Of a stretch of 64,000 nucleotides of DNA, positions 33,508-43,400 are shown piece by piece. Origin of the DNA: Polaribacter sp. ALD11 (GTDB lineage Bacteria > Bacteroidota > Bacteroidia > Flavobacteriales > Flavobacteriaceae); NCBI RefSeq assembly GCF_002831685.1, contig NZ_CP025119.1, positions 717,001-781,000 of the forward strand. The letters run 5' to 3'. A program made the translations under genes and the position numbers. The notes beneath the pieces were generated by a model that searched no databases, was not told where the DNA came from, and saw only the letters and a program-made list of their open reading frames with translations. How positions within the stretch are numbered: position 1 is the first letter of the stretch; every line of letters starts with the position of its first letter.

Positions 33508-35535
33508 TTATATTTTACCATAATACTTTCTAACAAACCATTCTGCAGTTAATAAAGAAACTATAAAGAATAAAATCAATTTCCAATCTATTAAATTTTG
33601 CTCTTTAACTGTTGGTTTTTGAATTGTATAATAAGCTTTGTTTTCAAGTAAATTTTTAATTAATTTTTCTGAATCATTTTTATAAAACAACTCTCCTCCT
33701 GCCTTAGATGCTAATTTTGTTAACTTCGCTACATTTGCATGTGTAAATTGTTCTTCAATTTGATAATCAGTTATTTTAAAGCTACCATATTTAGTAATAT
33801 TCTGACCTAAAACGGCTACTTTAAAGCCATATTCACCAGAAGAAAGGTTTTCTATTGCTATTTGATACGCGTTGTTTATTAACGATAAAGGGAGTTTTGT
33901 AACCTCTTTGGTTTCTTTATTAGTAATAGTTATCTCTAAAGAAGCCCTTGCATCAAACTGATAATTCTTATCTGTATAAAAAGCAGAAATATTAATAACA
34001 GCATTGGCAGGATATAAATTTTCTGAATTCACTTCTAGACGATTTCTTTTTTTTGTGGAAGAAACATACTGAATTAAGTTTCCTATAAATTGATCAAAAT
34101 CTTGAAAGGAATTCGTATTTAAATAACTAGAAGCTCTCCATTTCCAGATTCCTTCACCAAAAATTACACCTATTTTCTGATTATTTTTTTCTAATACAGA
34201 AATTAGTGGCTGCTGTGTTTGCAGTCCGTTTATATTTTGAAGCAACAAATCTTGATGATCTCTTGAAAAAGCAATTTCTCCAAATTTATCTTTTAAGGGG
34301 GGAAATTGATTAAAGCCAATATCTTTTTGTAAAAAAGTTAAGAAAGATCCATTATAAATTGCACTATAATTTTCTGTCTGATTGATGCTTTTTTTAGAAA
34401 AATCGAGTTGCTGTTTGTTTATAAAACTCCAATCTGTATTTGCACCAGAAACTAATAAATAATTAGAATTTGATTGTTTAACTTCATTTAAAGCAACACT
34501 AAACTTATTATTTGGTTGGTATAAAATAATTAACTGAAAATCAGATAATTGATTTTTAAATTTATCAATCATAATAATTTCTACAGAGCGTTGTTTATTG
34601 CTCTCTATTGCCTTTTTAAAAACACCAATATCTGGGTGCAAAACAGCAGTAAGAATTAATATCTTTGTTTGCTCATCAATAACTTCTACAGAGAAATTTT
34701 TACTATTATTTTTGATGTTTTTCTCGTCTTTTATTTTCTGAATAGAAGCTGTATAATAGTTAACACCTTCTTTTGTTGAAGTTAAATTTGTCGTAATTAT
34801 TTGAGAGTTTACGTCTTTCGAAAATTGTACTTTTTTAGAAAATATCATTTTTCGGTTACAAAAAATTGAAAACCTCGTTTGAACAGTTTCGTTTCCATCA
34901 TAATTTAATATGACTTCTACAGGAAATTTATTTTTAATATAACTGTATTTGTTAACGTTTACCTGACTTACTTTTAAATCTTTATATTTTGTAGTATCTC
35001 CAAAAACTACTGGATAAATTGTTTGTTTAGAGTTGATAAACTCGTAATCATTACCAATGGTTTGATTGCCGTCTGTTAATAATAAAATTGGGGCATTCTT
35101 GTTATCATTCAATTTATTTACTGCTGTAAGCGCTTTGTAGATATTTGTTTCATTTCCTAAGAAAGATAAACTATCAGAAATTTCTAAATTAGTACTAAAA
35201 TTAAAAAATTCAATAGTAAAGTTATCCGATAATTTATTATTAGTCTTTAGTTTAGATATAAATTCTTTAACATTTTCTTCTTCGTTAAAAAAAGGAATTG
35301 AACTAGAATCATCAACCAAAACAGATAGTGTAGGTTTTATATTTTCTAATTCCGTTGTTTTTATTTTCGGATTTATCAATAGAAGTATCAATAAAAACAA
35401 CGAAAATGTTTTTAGAGTAAAAAGTAAAATATGGATTTTAGCTTTACTTTTCGCCTTATAAAAATATTGAAAATAAGCAGCAGCAATACTTAGTAATAGC
35501 GCTATTATGATGTATAAAATGGTTGTAGTTTGCAA
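33508..35535 (-). CDS. VWA-domain membrane protein (BatA/CoxE-like architecture), TTG start
   Basis: 675 aa. Two N-terminal membrane helices (residues about 5-23 and 38-57), a VWA-like domain from about 70 with a MIDAS start VLVDDSSSI and LLLTDGNQT, then a long periplasmic beta-rich region, and a C-terminal helix WKLILFFIVSLLTAEWFVRKYYG. The layout matches Bacteroidota membrane proteins of the Bat/glutamine-amidotransferase-like type, but no class I GATase Cys is seen. The only start is the TTG at 35535, with a stop codon directly upstream. Function unknown. Confidence 0.78.
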   Translation of the reverse strand: MQTTTILYIIIALLLSIAAAYFQYFYKAKSKAKIHILLFTLKTFSLFLLILLLINPKIKTTELENIKPTLSVLVDDSSSIPFFNEEENVKEFISKLKTNNKLSDNFTIEFFNFSTNLEISDSLSFLGNETNIYKALTAVNKLNDNKNAPILLLTDGNQTIGNDYEFINSKQTIYPVVFGDTTKYKDLKVSQVNVNKYSYIKNKFPVEVILNYDGNETVQTRFSIFCNRKMIFSKKVQFSKDVNSQIITTNLTSTKEGVNYYTASIQKIKDEKNIKNNSKNFSVEVIDEQTKILILTAVLHPDIGVFKKAIESNKQRSVEIIMIDKFKNQLSDFQLIILYQPNNKFSVALNEVKQSNSNYLLVSGANTDWSFINKQQLDFSKKSINQTENYSAIYNGSFLTFLQKDIGFNQFPPLKDKFGEIAFSRDHQDLLLQNINGLQTQQPLISVLEKNNQKIGVIFGEGIWKWRASSYLNTNSFQDFDQFIGNLIQYVSSTKKRNRLEVNSENLYPANAVINISAFYTDKNYQFDARASLEITITNKETKEVTKLPLSLINNAYQIAIENLSSGEYGFKVAVLGQNITKYGSFKITDYQIEEQFTHANVAKLTKLASKAGGELFYKNDSEKLIKNLLENKAYYTIQKPTVKEQNLIDWKLILFFIVSLLTAEWFVRKYYGKI

Positions 35536-35581
35536 TTATTTTTTATTTGTGTGAAAGATATAAAGAACTATCTAAAAAAAG

Positions 35582-35613
35582 AAAACCTGTAACGTTAAAT
35601 TGTTACAGGTTTT
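35582..35613 (-). terminator. Terminator of the 110-aa membrane protein gene
   Basis: 12-bp perfect stem AAAACCTGTAAC with its complement around an 8-nt loop, 10 bp after the stop at 35623; it insulates the VWA gene. Confidence 0.75.
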
Positions 35614-35622
35614 ATATATTTA

Positions 35623-35955
35623 TTAAATACTCCATTTTAATATTTTCTTCAGAATTGTCAGTAAAATAAGAACAAAATAATATAATGCTGGTAAAGTTCC
35701 CAAAAAAACGATGAGTAATTTCCCTCTAAAATTCTCTTTCTCTTTTAGCCATATAATCAAAGGATAAAAAAAAGACAATACAAAAGCTACATAAACTAAA
35801 CTTCTAGAGATAAAATTTCCATAGCTATAGATATGATTTTCAGAAGACCTGTAAAACTGTAATTTTGCTGGTAAAAATAGGCCTTGAATTAAAAATACAT
35901 AGATTAAAAAGAATAACACTAATGGAGAAAATAAGAACTTAATCAATTTTTTCAT
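35623..35955 (-). CDS. Small membrane protein of unknown function (110 aa)
   Basis: Three predicted membrane helices (FLFSPLVLFFLIYVFLIQGL, VYVAFVLSFFYPLIIWL and LLIVFLGTLPALYYFVLILL) separated by short charged loops. No family recognised. It starts 14 bp after fabG on the same strand and is closed by the hairpin at 35582-35613, so it is probably co-transcribed with fabG. Confidence 0.75.
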   Translation of the reverse strand: MKKLIKFLFSPLVLFFLIYVFLIQGLFLPAKLQFYRSSENHIYSYGNFISRSLVYVAFVLSFFYPLIIWLKEKENFRGKLLIVFLGTLPALYYFVLILLTILKKILKWSI

Positions 35956-35968
35956 TAGTAATTATTTT

Positions 35969-36715
35969 TTAAGTCAACATTCCGCCATCTACAGATAATG
36001 TTTGTCCAGTAATATAAGTACTCATGTCTGAAGCCAAAAATACACATGCATTTGCGATATCAATTGGTTGCCCTCCTCTTTTTAAAGGAATACCATCTCG
36101 CCAAGACTGAACTGTTGCTTCATCTAATTTTGCCGTCATTTCAGTTTCTATAAAACCAGGAGCAATTACATTACTTCTAATATTTCTAGAACCTAATTCT
36201 AAAGCTACAGATTTAGAAAAACCAACAATACCAGCTTTGGATGCTGCATAATTAGATTGACCAGCATTTCCTTTTAAACCAACAATAGAGCTCATGTTAA
36301 TAATAGAACCAGAACGCTGCTTCATCATTGGTCTAATTACTGCTTTTGTTAAGTTAAAAACCGATTTTAAGTTTACTTCTATAACTTTATCAAAATCATC
36401 TTCAGAAATACGCATTAACAAGTTGTCTTTTGTAATTCCTGCGTTATTTACTAAAATATCAATAGCACCAAATTCTTTGTGAACTTCTTTTGCTAATTCT
36501 TGCGCGGCATCAAAGTTTGCTGCGTTCGATTGATATCCTTTTGCTGAAACTCCGTAAGATTTTAATTCCTCTTCTAATACGTTTGCAGCATCTACAGAAG
36601 AACTATAGGTGAAAGCAACATTTGCGCCTTGTCTTGCAAATTCTAACGCAATTTCACGTCCGATTCCTCTTGTTGCTCCAGTAATTATTGCCGATTTATT
36701 TTCTAATAATTTCAT
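35969..36715 (-). CDS. fabG: 3-oxoacyl-[acyl-carrier-protein] reductase
   Basis: 248 aa classical SDR; NADPH-dependent reduction of beta-ketoacyl-ACP in fatty acid elongation. TGATRGIGRE (TGxxxGxG, residues about 10-19), NNAGIT near 91, catalytic Ser in INMSSIVG, and YAASKAG with Tyr and Lys at about 155-159. Its own TATATTTG box lies 23 bp upstream, right after the sucD terminator. Confidence 0.95.
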   Translation of the reverse strand: MKLLENKSAIITGATRGIGREIALEFARQGANVAFTYSSSVDAANVLEEELKSYGVSAKGYQSNAANFDAAQELAKEVHKEFGAIDILVNNAGITKDNLLMRISEDDFDKVIEVNLKSVFNLTKAVIRPMMKQRSGSIINMSSIVGLKGNAGQSNYAASKAGIVGFSKSVALELGSRNIRSNVIAPGFIETEMTAKLDEATVQSWRDGIPLKRGGQPIDIANACVFLASDMSTYITGQTLSVDGGMLT

Positions 36716-36737
36716 ATTATAGTATTTAGTTGATATT

Positions 36738-36745
36738 CAAATATA
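36738..36745 (-). promoter_or_regulatory. -7 box TATATTTG of fabG
   Basis: TAnnTTTG match on the minus strand between the sucD terminator and the fabG start codon. Confidence 0.5.
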
Positions 36746-36751
36746 AAAAAG

Positions 36752-36775
36752 AAATTCCCGCTTTCACGGGAATTT
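36752..36775 (-). terminator. Terminator of sucD
   Basis: Stem aaattcccg/cgggaattt with a 6-nt loop and a T-rich tail in the minus sense, about 80 bp after the sucD stop codon. Confidence 0.75.
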
Positions 36776-36854
36776 TATGTTATTGCCATTGTTTTTATAA
36801 CAAAAAAATCAATTTTATAAAAAGATTATCTCATTATAAATAAATAACAATGCT

Positions 36855-37733
36855 TTATTTTTTACCTAAAACCTTCGCTACCATTTCTCCAATTTTAGCT
36901 GGTGAACTCACCACGTGAATTCCGTTTTCTGCTAAAATCTTCATTTTTGCTTGTGCTGTATCATCAGCTCCACCAACAATAGCTCCTGCATGCCCCATTG
37001 TTCTTCCTGCTGGTGCAGTTTGACCTGCAATAAAACCAACAACTGGCTTTCTGTTTCCATCAGCTTTAATCCATTGTGCAGCTTCAGCTTCTAAATTCCC
37101 TCCAATTTCACCAATCATAACAATTGCTTCCGTTTCTGGATCATTCATTAATAACTCTACAGCTTCTTTTGTTGTAGTTCCAATAATAGGATCTCCTCCA
37201 ATACCAATGGCAGTCGTAATTCCATATCCTTGTTTTACAACTTGGTCTGCTGCTTCGTATGTTAAAGTACCAGATTTAGAAACAATACCTACTTTTCCTT
37301 TTTTGAAGATAAAACCTGGCATAATACCAACTTTAGCTTCATCTGGCGTAATTACACCTGGACAGTTAGGGCCAACTAATCTACAATCTCTAGTATCAAT
37401 ATAAGCTTTCACTTTTACCATATCTGCAGTAGGAATTCCTTCCGTAATACAAATAATTACTTTGATTCCTGCATCTGCAGCTTCCATAATTGCATCTGCA
37501 GCAAAAGCTGGTGGTACAAAAATAATTGAAGTATCTGCGCCAACTTTATCTACAGATTCTTTAACTGTATTAAAAACTGGTTTTCCTAAATGCTCTTGTC
37601 CTCCTTTACCTGGAGTTACACCTCCAACAACATTCGTTCCATAATCAATCATTTGACCTGCGTGAAAAGTACCTTCACTACCTGTAAAACCTTGAACTAT
37701 AATTTTTGAATTCTTATTTACTAAAACACTCAT
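36855..37733 (-). CDS. sucD: Succinyl-CoA ligase subunit alpha
   Basis: 292 aa. It forms succinate and ATP/GTP from succinyl-CoA in the TCA cycle, together with SucC, which is not in this window. CoA-binding N-terminus ([19 protein letters not shown]), VGPNCPGVI near residue 123 and the phosphohistidine loop [15 protein letters not shown] near 246. Preceded by a TATTTTTG box. Confidence 0.96.
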   Translation of the reverse strand: MSVLVNKNSKIIVQGFTGSEGTFHAGQMIDYGTNVVGGVTPGKGGQEHLGKPVFNTVKESVDKVGADTSIIFVPPAFAADAIMEAADAGIKVIICITEGIPTADMVKVKAYIDTRDCRLVGPNCPGVITPDEAKVGIMPGFIFKKGKVGIVSKSGTLTYEAADQVVKQGYGITTAIGIGGDPIIGTTTKEAVELLMNDPETEAIVMIGEIGGNLEAEAAQWIKADGNRKPVVGFIAGQTAPAGRTMGHAGAIVGGADDTAQAKMKILAENGIHVVSSPAKIGEMVAKVLGKK

Positions 37734-37758
37734 TGGTTTAATATTTTATTTTGTTACG

Positions 37759-37766
37759 CAAAAATA
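37759..37766 (-). promoter_or_regulatory. -7 box TATTTTTG of sucD
   Basis: TAnnTTTG match, 25 bp before the sucD start codon on the minus strand. Confidence 0.5.
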
Positions 37767-37794
37767 GTTTATTGCTTCTTTCTAAAAAAGTTTT

Positions 37795-38721
37795 TTAAGA
37801 ATTCTTTCTCTCTTTCAAAAAACGTTTTATTTCTGCCATTTCTTTTAATTTTTCTCTTGATTCTGAAACCGGAGTACCAAAGTAACTTTTTCCTCCTACT
37901 ACAGACTTTGTAACACCTGTTTGCCCAAGAATTACAGCTCCTTTACCTATTGTAATTCCGCTATTTGTACCTACTTGTCCCCAAATAGTTACTTCATCTT
38001 CAATAATTACACAACCAGCAATACCTGTTTGTGATGCTATTAAACACTTTTTTCCAATTTTTGTATCATGCCCAACATGAACCTGATTGTCAATTTTTGT
38101 TCCTTCTCCGATCGTTGTATCTCCAGAAACTCCTTTATCTATGGTACAAGAAGCACCTAAATCTACATTATCTTCTAATACTACTCTTCCACCAGAAATC
38201 AATTTATCAAATCCTTCTGGTCTATTTTTGTAATAAAACGCATCTGCTCCTAAAACTGTATTTGCATGAATGGTAACATTATTTCCTATTACAGAATTAT
38301 CATAAATAGTAACATTTGGGTGAACCACACAATTCTTACCTATAATAACATTATTTCCAATAAAAACATTTGGCTGAATAACTGTTCCTTCTCCAATTAT
38401 TGCACTTACAGCAATACTAGCTTTTGATGCAATAAACGGATTGAAATGTTTTGTTATTTTGTTGAAATCTCGAAAAGGGTCTTCAGAAATTAATAAAGAT
38501 TTCCCTTCTGGACAAGCTACTTTTTTATTGATTAATATAGTAGTTGCTGCAGAACTTAATGCTTTGTCATAATATTTCGGATGATCTACAAAAACGATAT
38601 CCCCTTTTTCTACAACGTGAATTTCATTAATTCCTAAAATTTCAAAATTTTCGTCACCAATAAAATCAACATTAATTAATAATGCAATTTCTTTAAGACT
38701 TTGAATTTTTTTGAATTTCAT
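37795..38721 (-). CDS. LpxD-like UDP-3-O-acylglucosamine N-acyltransferase paralogue
   Basis: 308 aa left-handed beta-helix protein. The N-terminal domain (FKKIQSLKEIALLINVDF) resembles LpxD; hexapeptide repeats run from about 95 to 275, with HVGHDTKIG as the likely acceptor-site His region. A true LpxD lies at 42321-43355, so this is a second family member. In flavobacteria such a paralogue commonly sits near efp and sucD. It may acylate a different sugar nucleotide or be a diverged enzyme. Confidence 0.8.
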   Translation of the reverse strand: MKFKKIQSLKEIALLINVDFIGDENFEILGINEIHVVEKGDIVFVDHPKYYDKALSSAATTILINKKVACPEGKSLLISEDPFRDFNKITKHFNPFIASKASIAVSAIIGEGTVIQPNVFIGNNVIIGKNCVVHPNVTIYDNSVIGNNVTIHANTVLGADAFYYKNRPEGFDKLISGGRVVLEDNVDLGASCTIDKGVSGDTTIGEGTKIDNQVHVGHDTKIGKKCLIASQTGIAGCVIIEDEVTIWGQVGTNSGITIGKGAVILGQTGVTKSVVGGKSYFGTPVSESREKLKEMAEIKRFLKERKNS

Positions 38722-38727
38722 AAAAGC

Positions 38728-39492
38728 TTATTTTTTACTTCCGTAGATAATTACTCTTGCAAAAAGTGGATGAAAAAAAGAGATTTTAGAGAAAAAAACA
38801 TCTAAATTATAACCAAATTTGTTAATCCAATTATCGTAATTTTTATCACCAAATATTTTTAGAGAAATAAAACCAAAAATGACACTAAAAAAATCGAAAA
38901 AATAATGATCAAAAGTAAATTTATCTCGAATAATTTTAAAATCTGAAGAAACCAATGCATGTTCATCTGGTGTTCTTTCTTGTGGATTCATTTTTCTATA
39001 AATCTTATAAAAAGGATTCATATTTAAAGGTTCAAGAAAAATAACTTTTCCTCCTGGCTTTAAAACTCTGTGAATATGCCCGATAGATTTCTCTATATCT
39101 AAATGATGTAATATTGCACCACCAAAAACAACATCAAAAGTTTCATCTTTAAAGGTTAAATCATTAGCATCCATTAGGTAATGTTCTATTGGAAAAGATT
39201 TTGTTGCAGCATGCTTTTTACCACTTTCTAATTCTACTTCAGAAATATTAATACAAGACAATTTTTCTGGTTTCGTATTTTCGTTAAACCAGGCTGCCCA
39301 AACATAGGAGCCTATTTCTAGAACATTTTGTCCATTGAAATCTTCTAGAAGGGTGTTTAATATTTTCTTTTCCCTTTTATAAGAATAAAAAAAAGCATGC
39401 CTTCTTAGTTTTTTAATTTTTGTTCTGTCTAATTTACCTTCATTCCAGTAATCCTTTTCAGTCTCATTAATTTCTTTTCTAGTTTTAGACAT
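38728..39492 (-). CDS. Class I SAM-dependent methyltransferase
   Basis: 254 aa. Rossmann methyltransferase: motif I VLEIGSYVWAAWF (degenerate, no GxGxG), DANDLTFKDETFDVVFGG (motif III/IV), AILHHLDIEKSI and LKPGGKVIFLEP. The C-terminus has hydrophobic segments (HYFFDFFSVIFGFISL). It sits between efp and the LpxD-like gene, 6 bp from each, in the lipid A operon. A role in modifying a lipid or polysaccharide is possible from context; the substrate is unknown. Confidence 0.82.
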   Translation of the reverse strand: MSKTRKEINETEKDYWNEGKLDRTKIKKLRRHAFFYSYKREKKILNTLLEDFNGQNVLEIGSYVWAAWFNENTKPEKLSCINISEVELESGKKHAATKSFPIEHYLMDANDLTFKDETFDVVFGGAILHHLDIEKSIGHIHRVLKPGGKVIFLEPLNMNPFYKIYRKMNPQERTPDEHALVSSDFKIIRDKFTFDHYFFDFFSVIFGFISLKIFGDKNYDNWINKFGYNLDVFFSKISFFHPLFARVIIYGSKK

Positions 39493-39498
39493 TAGAAA

Positions 39499-40065
39499 TT
39501 ATTCCTTAATACGTTCTTGATATGTTCCTTTTGTAGTTTCTACTTTTATTTTATCTCCTTCGTTAATAAACAAAGGTACATTTACAGATGCTCCTGTTTC
39601 TACAGTAGCAGGCTTTGTTGCATTTGTTGCTGTATTTCCTTTAACACCTGGTTCTGCATGTGTTACTTCTAAAATTACACTTGCTGGTAAATCTACAGAA
39701 AGGGGCATATTGTCTTCAGAATTAATAATAATCGTAACAATTTCTCCCTCTTTCATCAATCCAGGATTATCTAAAGCAGCCTCCAATAAACGAATTTGAG
39801 TGTAATCTGCTTCATTCATAAAATGGTAGAACTCACCATCATGATACAAAAACTGAAACTTATGTGTTTCTACTCTTACGTCATCTATCTTTCTTCCAGC
39901 AGGAAATGTATTATCAATTACTTTACCATTGGTAACACTTTTTAATTTTGTTCTTACAAAAGCAGGTCCTTTTCCTGGTTTCACGTGTAAAAATTCTACG
40001 ACTTTATATATGTCGTTGTTATATTTTATACACAATCCGTTTCTAATATCTGATGTTGTTGCCAT
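39499..40065 (-). CDS. efp: Elongation factor P
   Basis: 188 aa, three OB-like domains. It relieves ribosome stalling at polyproline. The loop LHVKPGKGPAFVRTKL carries Lys 32 at the position modified in many bacteria; GNTATNATKPATVETG marks domain III. Embedded in the lipid A gene cluster, as often seen in Bacteroidota. Confidence 0.96.
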   Translation of the reverse strand: MATTSDIRNGLCIKYNNDIYKVVEFLHVKPGKGPAFVRTKLKSVTNGKVIDNTFPAGRKIDDVRVETHKFQFLYHDGEFYHFMNEADYTQIRLLEAALDNPGLMKEGEIVTIIINSEDNMPLSVDLPASVILEVTHAEPGVKGNTATNATKPATVETGASVNVPLFINEGDKIKVETTKGTYQERIKE

Positions 40066-40140
40066 TTGTAGTTTTTATATTAAATTAATAATTTTAATAA
40101 AATTATTGTAATTTTTACTTCTATTTATTTTGTTTGAAAT

Positions 40141-40926
40141 TTAGTTAGAGTTAAAATACCCTTTCATAATTCCTCTATGAGAATCTTTTATGAATTGAAT
40201 AATCTCATCTCTTTCTGGAGTTGCTTCCATTTCAGCTTCAATTATATCTATTGCTTGGGTATAGTTGTAATTTTTTTGAAATAATATTCTGTAGATATTC
40301 TGAATTTCTCTGATTTTTTCGGTGGTATATCCTCGTCTTCTTAAACCAACGGAGTTTATACCAACATAAGACAAAGGCTCACGTGCCGCTTTTACATAAG
40401 GCGGAACATCTTTTCTAACTAAAGAACCACCAGTTACAAATGCGTGTTTACCTACAGATGCAAATTGATGTATTGCAACCATACCAGCCAAAACTACATT
40501 GTCTCCAATAGTTACATGACCAGCAAGTGTTGTGTTATTTGAAAAAATACAATTATCACCAACAAAAGAATCGTGTGCAATATGACAATATGCCATAATC
40601 AAACAATTGTCACCAATTTTAGTTTTCATTCTATCTGAAGTACCTCTATTGATAGTAACACATTCTCGTATAGTAACATTATCTCCAATTTCTACCGTAG
40701 TTTCTTCATCATCAAATTTTAAATCTTGTGGAATTCCTGAAATTACTGCTCCTGGAAAAATTCTACAATTTTTACCAATTCTAGCACCTTCCATAATAGT
40801 AACATTAGAACCAATCCAAGTTCCAGAACCAATGGTTACATTGTTATGAATTGTAGTAAAAGGTTCTATTACTACATTTCTTGCTATTTTTGCTTGCGGA
40901 TGTACATACGCTAATGGTTGATTCAT
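40141..40926 (-). CDS. lpxA: Acyl-ACP--UDP-N-acetylglucosamine O-acyltransferase
   Basis: 261 aa. First step of lipid A synthesis: it transfers a 3-hydroxyacyl chain to UDP-GlcNAc. Left-handed beta-helix with hexapeptide repeats, catalytic His in AYCHIAHDSFVGD, and the C-terminal helical domain VGLRRRGYTTEKI. Three bp separate it from lpxC/fabZ. Standard length. Confidence 0.96.
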   Translation of the reverse strand: MNQPLAYVHPQAKIARNVVIEPFTTIHNNVTIGSGTWIGSNVTIMEGARIGKNCRIFPGAVISGIPQDLKFDDEETTVEIGDNVTIRECVTINRGTSDRMKTKIGDNCLIMAYCHIAHDSFVGDNCIFSNNTTLAGHVTIGDNVVLAGMVAIHQFASVGKHAFVTGGSLVRKDVPPYVKAAREPLSYVGINSVGLRRRGYTTEKIREIQNIYRILFQKNYNYTQAIDIIEAEMEATPERDEIIQFIKDSHRGIMKGYFNSN

Positions 40927-40929
40927 ATT

Positions 40930-42321
40930 TTATTTTTTTCTAGCAATTTGAGCCATTAATTCTGCTTCAGCAACTAGTTTTCCGTTTGCGTAAGCATACG
41001 CTTGCATGTGACAAATTCCTCTTCTTATAGGTGAAATTAACTCACATTTAAAAATAATAGTATCTCCTGGTAAAACTTTTTGTTTAAATTTAACATTGTC
41101 CATTTTCATGAAATATGTTAAATAATTTTCTGGGTCTGGAACTGTATTTAAAACTAAAACACCACCACATTGTGCCATTGCCTCCACTTGTAAAACACCT
41201 GGCATTACTGGTGCTCCGGGGAAATGTCCAACAAAGAAGTTTTCATTCATTGTAACATTCTTCATACCAACAACATGTGTATCTGAAAGTTCTATAATTC
41301 TATCAATCAATAAAAATGGTGGTCTATGAGGAAGAATTTCCATAATTTGATGAATATCTAATAATGGAGGTAAATTCAAATCATAAGAAGGAACATTATT
41401 TCTTTTTTCTGCCTTAATAATTTTTGCAAGTTTCTTTGCAAATAATGTGTTAATTAAATGACCTGGTTTATTAGCAATTACTTTTCCTTTAATTCGAATC
41501 CCCACCAAAGCTAAATCTCCAATAACATCTAATAATTTATGTCTTGCAGCTTCATTTGCCCAATGTAAAGTTAGGTTATCTAAAATTCCGTTTGGTTTTA
41601 CTGCTATATTTTCTTTATTAAAAGCCTCTTTTAATTTTTGCATCGTATTTTCAGACAATTCTTTGTCTACATATACAATTGCATTATTTAAATCGCCACC
41701 TTTTATTAAATCATTCTCGAGTAACATTTCAATTTCATGTAAAAAGCTGAATGTTCTAGCATCTGCAATTTCCTCTTTAAAGTCAGACATTTTATCTAAA
41801 GTAGCATTTTGTGTACCTAATATTTTAGTACCAAAATCTACCATAGTTGTTATTTGATATTCTTCTGAAGGCATTAAAATGATTTCACTTCCGGTAGCTT
41901 CATCTCTGTAAGAAATTATTTCTTTTACTACATACTCTTCAATATCGGCATCTTGTTCCTCGATTCCTGCTTTCTCTAAAGCTTCCACAAAAAATTTAGA
42001 AGAACCATCCATTATTGGTGGTTCAGAAGAATCAATTTCAATTAATAGATTGTCTATATCTAAACCAACAGCTGCAGCCAAAACGTGCTCTGAAGTTTGA
42101 ATTTGTACTCCGTTTTTCTCTAAATTAGTACCTCTCTGTGTGTTTACAACATATTCTGCTTTTGCCGCTATTATTGGCGAGCCTTCTAAATCTACTCTGC
42201 TAAACGCAAAACCATGATTTATAGGTGCAGGTTTCAAAGTCATTTTTACAGTTTTACCAGTATGTAGACCTACACCCGATAAACTAATTTCTTTTTGTAT
42301 TGTTTTTTGTTTCTTACTCAT
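40930..42321 (-). CDS. lpxC/fabZ: Bifunctional UDP-3-O-acyl-GlcNAc deacetylase / 3-hydroxyacyl-ACP dehydratase
   Basis: 463 aa natural fusion typical of Bacteroidota. Residues 1 to about 305 are LpxC, with zinc-site motifs SEHVLAA and HWANEAARHKLLDVIGD; residues about 320-463 are FabZ, with ILPHRPPFLLIDRI (catalytic His) and MPGVLQVEAMAQ (catalytic Glu). It joins lipid A deacetylation with the dehydration step of fatty acid synthesis. Overlaps the lpxD stop by one base. Confidence 0.96.
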   Translation of the reverse strand: MSKKQKTIQKEISLSGVGLHTGKTVKMTLKPAPINHGFAFSRVDLEGSPIIAAKAEYVVNTQRGTNLEKNGVQIQTSEHVLAAAVGLDIDNLLIEIDSSEPPIMDGSSKFFVEALEKAGIEEQDADIEEYVVKEIISYRDEATGSEIILMPSEEYQITTMVDFGTKILGTQNATLDKMSDFKEEIADARTFSFLHEIEMLLENDLIKGGDLNNAIVYVDKELSENTMQKLKEAFNKENIAVKPNGILDNLTLHWANEAARHKLLDVIGDLALVGIRIKGKVIANKPGHLINTLFAKKLAKIIKAEKRNNVPSYDLNLPPLLDIHQIMEILPHRPPFLLIDRIIELSDTHVVGMKNVTMNENFFVGHFPGAPVMPGVLQVEAMAQCGGVLVLNTVPDPENYLTYFMKMDNVKFKQKVLPGDTIIFKCELISPIRRGICHMQAYAYANGKLVAEAELMAQIARKK

Positions 42322-43355
42322 TATTCTTTTATTTGAGCCTTCAACTCTTTCTCTAGTTGATTGATCTTTGATATTATTTTCGGTAAATTTTTAAAGTGCA
42401 CATAACTTCTATTAAAATCTTGTACTTTAAAAGCTGGTGTTCCATAGACCATTTCATCGTCCTTTAAGCTTTTCGTTATACCAGTTTGACCTAAAATCTT
42501 TACATTATTTCCTATTTTAATGTGGCCTGCAACACCTACTTGACCACCAATCATACAGTTTTCACCAATTTTAGTAGACCCAGAAATACCTGTTTGAGAA
42601 GCAATTACAGTGTTTCTGCCTACTTCTACATTGTGAGCTATTTGTATTTGATTGTCTAATTTAACACCTTTTCTAATAATAGTAGACCCTAAAGTAGCTC
42701 TATCTATTGTAGAAGCAGCACCAATATCTACATTATCCTCTATAATAACATTTCCTATTTGCGGAATTGCTTTGTACTCTCCATTTTCATCAGGTGCAAA
42801 ACCAAAACCATCTGCACCAATAACGGCACCAGAATGAATTTTACAGTTTTTACCAATTTGAGTATCTGAATATATTTTTACGCCAGCAAAAATAACGGTA
42901 TTATCATCAATTTTGCTATTATCTCCAATATAAGAATTTGGATAAATTTTAACATTATCACCAATTTCTACATTTTCTCCTATATAAGTAAACGCACCAA
43001 TATATCCGTTTTCTCCTATTTTAGAAGATTCAGCAATATAATGAGGTTGTTCTCTGCCTGTTTTATTATTTTTGACTTCGTTATAAAATTCTAATAACTT
43101 AGAAAAAGCTTTGTAAGCATCGGCTACTTTAATCAATGTTGTTTTCACTTCCTTTTCTGGAACAAAACTCTTATTAACAATAGCTACAGAAGCATTTGTT
43201 GTGTATAAATAAGAATTATATTTAGGGTTCGATAGAAAAGTTAGAGATCCTTTTTCTCCTTCTTCAATCTTAGAAAGTTTAGATACTTCTTCTTCAGGAT
43301 TACCTACTACATCACCTTCTAAAATATCTGCTATTTGTTGTGCTTTAAATTTCAT
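42321..43355 (-). CDS. lpxD: UDP-3-O-acylglucosamine N-acyltransferase
   Basis: 344 aa from the ATG at 43355 (MKFKAQQIADILEG); a TTG nine bases upstream is not needed. N-terminal uridine-binding domain, hexapeptide beta-helix from about 110, and IQIAHNVEVGRN with the catalytic His. It adds the N-linked 3-hydroxyacyl chain. Start of the lpxD-lpxC/fabZ-lpxA series. The internal SGAVIGADGFGFAPDENGEY segment is a family hallmark. Confidence 0.94.
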   Translation of the reverse strand: MKFKAQQIADILEGDVVGNPEEEVSKLSKIEEGEKGSLTFLSNPKYNSYLYTTNASVAIVNKSFVPEKEVKTTLIKVADAYKAFSKLLEFYNEVKNNKTGREQPHYIAESSKIGENGYIGAFTYIGENVEIGDNVKIYPNSYIGDNSKIDDNTVIFAGVKIYSDTQIGKNCKIHSGAVIGADGFGFAPDENGEYKAIPQIGNVIIEDNVDIGAASTIDRATLGSTIIRKGVKLDNQIQIAHNVEVGRNTVIASQTGISGSTKIGENCMIGGQVGVAGHIKIGNNVKILGQTGITKSLKDDEMVYGTPAFKVQDFNRSYVHFKNLPKIISKINQLEKELKAQIKE

Positions 43356-43400
43356 CAAGCGCAAAAATATAAAAATTATACCGTTTTCTCTAATCTCATC

